Source of the DNA: Begonia masoniana
Lineage: Eukaryota; Streptophyta; Magnoliopsida; Cucurbitales; Begoniaceae
Direction: 5' to 3'
Assembly (NCBI GenBank): GCA_022432975.1
Contig: CM039510.1
Span: 34,831,677 to 34,895,676, forward strand
DNA length: 64,000 nucleotides
Shown: positions 60,772-64,000 of the stretch, piece after piece
Layout: each line of letters opens with the position of its first letter
Position numbering within the stretch: position 1 is the stretch's first letter
Position numbers and translations under genes: made by a program
The notes under the pieces: model-generated
The model's input: only the letters and a program-made list of their open reading frames with translations
The model's database searches: none
Told to the model about the DNA's origin: nothing

Positions 60772-61458
60772 CTTGTACTCCATTTATTTATGGGGCTCTA
60801 TCTCCTCTAAAACTCTCACCATTGCAGCGGCAGCCATGGCAGAAGGAAGATAACTCACAGATCTTGAATCTGACACAAATAAAATGATAATCACACCCAT
60901 TAAAAATAATCACGGTTTTGTTGAAGAAAATGGATTCCAACCTGCGAGTAGTGAGAGAAGAAGACTATCGAAAAGACTAAGAAATTCATGATATAAATTG
61001 GTCTTTAATCCGATCTTCCTGGCGATGAGATTCATAAATGAATATGGAGTTACTGGATGCATCCGCCATTGAAGAGCAAAGAGAACAAGAAGCTCCATTC
61101 TCTGAACCGTTTTCCATTCAAAAAACAAATTCTGTCTCCTTCACCTGAAACAACAACACTTTCTCAGAGGATCCAGATGATCGTGTCTACATTTTGTCTC
61201 AATCTAAAAATTGTGAGGAGGGTGTACTGTTGCTAACGCGGGTACCCGCCTCAAATAATGCGGGTACCCACCTGACGCGGGGGTCAGCGGTTACTCACGT
61301 GACCCCCCGCGTAAGGCGGGTACCCGCTCAATGGGGCGGGTACCCGCTGCACCCTCTGCGGGGGTAAGCGGTCCCCCGCAAAGCTTTTTTTTTGCCCTTT
61401 TCATACTTCGAGTTTTTTTGTGCACTTTTCTCATACTTGGAGCTTTTTTTTGCACTTA

Positions 61459-62130
61459 AATTTTTTTTTTTCAAATTTGTAATTTTTTTAAAATTCTAAT
61501 TTCTTTTTATATATCAAAATATTTTTTATGATATTTATGTGATATTTTTATTAGATAGTCTCAAATAATTTTTTATTAATACATTCAATTTTATATACCT
61601 TAACATAATAAATTTTTAAATTAAATGAATAAATATTGTTGACATATAATTATTAATTCTTATTATAATTTTAAATGAAATTTTTTGAAAAACTTATATT
61701 ACAATAATATAAGTTAAAAATATTTAAATACACTCGACTCGTTAGACTCAACTCGTTAAGGCTCATTAATCCAGCTTGATTCGGCTCGGATCATTTAATT
61801 CGTGGCTGAGAGGCAGCTTCGGTTGAAATTTTTTCAAGATGACTCATTAGGTTCGGCACGTTAGGTTCTGTAAGCTCGTTAGACTCGACTCGTTTAACTC
61901 GTTAGACTCGGTGAATCAGATTACTTCTCTCTCGGGTCAATTCGGCTTGTTTATCACTTCTTCTCTACAGTCAGTCAAAGAGTAGGTCCAAAAGTCATAT
62001 GGCTTCTCGTCCACCTCTCAAAAGTACTTTAACACGGACTTTGCTCGAAGAATCTGTTTCACAGTGCACGAAGAATTTCAGTTAATTATATTCGTAATTC
62101 CTCTCGTATTATTCAGAATCTGCTTTCACC
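61459..62130. other. hAT 3' end and UBP27 upstream region
   Basis: AT-rich up to 61730, then ACTCGTTAGACTCG words of the hAT subterminal region to about 61967. The remaining ~160 bp before the UBP27 ATG must contain its leader and proximal promoter; I see no clear TATA box. Confidence 0.5.
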
Positions 62131-63994
62131 ATGGAATTTAGGCGAGAAGCAGCCGTGAAGTCTTTGATTCGACAACCCGATCATAGGTTTGGGACTATTC
62201 GTCCAGCAAACTGGGTTGTAGCTTCTGGATTTCACCTTTCTGTGGCAGCTCTACTAGGTTTCGCTGCAGTAGTTTTGGCTCGAAGAGTTGGTAGATTTTC
62301 AGATTTCCTCCCGTTACGATGGTCGTCAGAGGATTCCGATGGCTCTGAGAAACTTCCCGCTGTGCCCGGGTTACAGAATTTCGGAAATAACTGTTTTCTT
62401 AATGTTATTTTACAGGTATATTACAGTAGATTAATGGGTTTTTTGTTCGATGCTTGGACTTTGAATTGTTTTTGAAAAAACTAAATAATAAAAATGTTTT
62501 TAGTAAATTTTGAGATAATATTTATTCGTTTTCCATTTTTACAATCTGTAGATTTTCTCAGGCTTTGGCTAGCTGTGTATCTTTTCAACCTTTTCTTCAA
62601 AATATTATAGAAGAATCTGAACATTTGGCTGTGGAGGAACCTGTTGAAAATCTGCCTCTTTCAGTTACTTTAGCTGCTCTATTAAAAGGTAGCTTTAGAA
62701 TTGTGGTTTCATTGAGAGTTTATACATTTCTAGTCTCTGCTTTATTTCCGTGTCCTGCACTGCGGGAGAATTCTGTGCTGCTTTCATACCCTATTAGTCA
62801 TGTTACTGTAGAACATAGAATGGCATTTGTAAAGACTATTTTCTGAGCTTTTCATTTATATTTTTTACTGATAAGTTTCTCGATCATATTCTGTAGAATT
62901 GTGTTTAGTTTATCATAAAAGAGTTACCCTAAGTCCATGGAAGGTGATGGTTGCTATGACTAATTACATTCCAAGTTTCAATCTAACAAACCAACAGGTA
63001 AACTTGGGCACTTCGAATGCTCCTAGGATTTAGGTTGTGCTGTATGATAACGGTATTTTCTAATAGGATGCAGCTGAAGCATTTCTTCATCTTCTGAGCT
63101 CATTAAGAGAGGAATTTTATGATTGCTATCATTCCAGTGGATGCTCTTTAGGTGATATTTCTTCTTCTAGTCATCGGATTCATAGTCCAAAAGAGAAAGA
63201 AGATTGCAGTCGGCTGGAAAGATGGCAGCGTGATGGCCTTGGACCATTAGAAGGGATTCTTGGTAGTACTTTAACTTGTCAAAGTTGCTCATCTCAGGTA
63301 CATGCGTCGTGAGATTTTGCATCTTTATTTGAGTTTCATGCATCGCTGAATGGAAGTGTTTCTATGGTATGCCTACGTGCAGTACAGTTTCGAAAAGTTT
63401 GACAATGGACTTCTTTGTATGGTTTAGTTACATTTTGGAAAAAAAATCAGTTTTCTTTTATTGCCTGCTCAATCGTTTTGAAGATTTGAGTATGGTTATG
63501 TAATTTTTTTCCCCTTCTCAACATTAGTCCTCCTTCCATCTCTTTTGCCTTTTCACGTCACGAGTTCCACTCACATATTTGTTCTATAAATTTTTTTCCT
63601 TTTATTCTGCAGATCTCATGGAGTTTTGAATCTTTCCAAATCTTGCCACTTTCTCCCGCCCTTGATGGTGGTGCTACCAATGTATGTTTTTGCCAAATTT
63701 TTAGTTTTGTAGTCCATATGGAAGAATATTTTGTCATGTTTTCTTCGTTAATAAATGTGTGCTGCCTTATTATTTTTGTGTATGTATGTTTCTTTGGTGT
63801 TGTCGTGTATTGTTGGATGTAAGATTGAAGATTGCCTGAAGCAATTCAGCACTGCCGAACTGGTCGAGAATTATCACTGCAGCATTTGTTGGCACGATGC
63901 TGGAGTAAAGTATTTAACTTCAATAGAAGCCACTGAGGTAACTAGTTGGTCTCGTGTTGTTTTTTTTTTTCCCTTGAGGATGCTGTTAGTATAA
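62131..63994 (+). CDS. UBP27: Ubiquitin carboxyl-terminal hydrolase 27-type (5' part; continues past window)
   Basis: Deubiquitinating cysteine protease; Arabidopsis UBP27 sits in the mitochondrial outer membrane. Exons by GT-AG and frame: 62131-62415, 62562-62688, 62897-62997, 63067-63297, 63613-63681, 63824-63937, continuing beyond the edge. Residues about 29-50 are a membrane segment (HLSVAALLGFAAVVLA), as in UBP27. The Cys box GLQNFGNNCFLNVILQ puts the nucleophile at C88. DAAEAFLHLLSSL (exon 4) is the conserved QDA-E region, split by the intron after NQQ. Zinc-binding CxxC pairs are CQSC (exon 4) and CSIC (exon 6). The His box lies outside the window. The start of exon 6 is the least certain boundary. 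No damage seen. Confidence 0.9.
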
Positions 63995-64000
63995 ATGCTA

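Larger units (their letters stand above)
59222..61458. mobile_element. Element F: inverted-repeat element with GCGGGTACCCGC arrays
   Basis: Left TTAAGTGCCAAAAAAAGCTC and right GAGCTTTTTTTTGCACTTAA start ~115-bp inverted repeats that include GCGGGGGACCGC and CCCCCGCAGAGGGT. Subterminal parts carry GCGGGTACCCGC palindromes in both halves. Flanking T-runs hide any target duplication, so Mutator affiliation is a guess. The interior (59395-59876 and 60777-61230) is gene-like in composition, possibly captured host sequence, for example a frame starting MAVKRRNWGRKHRPG at 59543, but I do not recognise it. The TRIM G is inserted inside. Confidence 0.7.
43375..61967 (+). mobile_element. Decayed hAT transposon hosting nested insertions
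   Basis: The left end TAGAGTTGTTTAACGGG (43375) resembles the end of the element at 11622. A candidate right end is ATAAAC-like sequence followed by TTCTCTA at about 61967, after a zone of ACTCGTTAGACTCG words (61730-61960). I find no matching 8-bp duplication (CTTGACAG on the left), so the right end is tentative. Removing the MITE, LTR E with its Sirevirus, and element F leaves about 3 kb, a normal size for an autonomous hAT with one transposase gene. Confidence 0.6.

Overview
This is nuclear DNA of a flowering plant, probably a eudicot. It is AT-rich, with multi-exon genes split by short GT-AG introns, plant U14 snoRNAs, and plant-type hAT, Mutator, Harbinger, Ty3/gypsy and Ty1/copia elements nested in one another. 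I cannot name the species. Only two cellular protein genes are well supported, one at each end: a complete RNR1 (ribonucleotide reductase large subunit, 17 exons, 811 codons) at 2.6-7.9 kb, and the first six exons of a UBP27-type ubiquitin protease running off the right edge (62.1-64 kb). A pair of tandem U14 C/D-box snoRNAs lies at 8.9-9.33 kb behind a telo-box/TATA promoter. Layout: 0.5-1.9 kb, non-autonomous hAT with perfect 8-bp target duplications; 2.35-2.6 kb, RNR1 promoter with three E2F-type sites; 9.6-11.15 kb, a Harbinger-like fold-back whose two ~730-bp arms are inverted copies of a decayed ORF1-type gene; 11.6-12.65 kb, a second non-autonomous hAT; 13.7-20.8 kb, a Mutator-like element with ~665-bp terminal inverted repeats carrying a nearly intact transposase, an intact GRF-zinc-finger/membrane protein gene on the opposite strand, and a 62/51-bp minisatellite between them; 22.2-23.0 kb, a palindromic array and a 189-bp tandem duplication; 23.4-37.9 kb, a decayed compact Ty3/gypsy element (minus strand) split by three long solo-LTR-like insertions (A, B, D), one of which (B) contains a fourth (C); 38.1-41.0 kb, a decayed hAT transposase and a third non-autonomous hAT; 43.4-62.0 kb, a decayed hAT element containing a 301-bp MITE, a fifth long LTR (E) that itself contains a 10.5-kb Sirevirus (Ty1/copia) with an envelope-like ORF, and, 3' of the transposase, a GC-palindromic inverted-repeat element (F) hosting a complete 895-bp TRIM (G). 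The most unusual signal is in the five long LTRs A-E. They differ in sequence but keep one order of parts when read on the minus strand: TGTAAYRCCCGG-like start, a CTAG/GTRAGT-type splice donor after a pyrimidine-rich leader, a small hairpin whose two arms differ between families yet stay complementary, placed between CTTAC and a TAG, then a family-specific array of short palindromic words, then the end. Part of the array vocabulary is shared with the LTRs of the unrelated Sirevirus. This looks like a modular, possibly spliced, non-coding LTR architecture that standard repeat labels do not explain.
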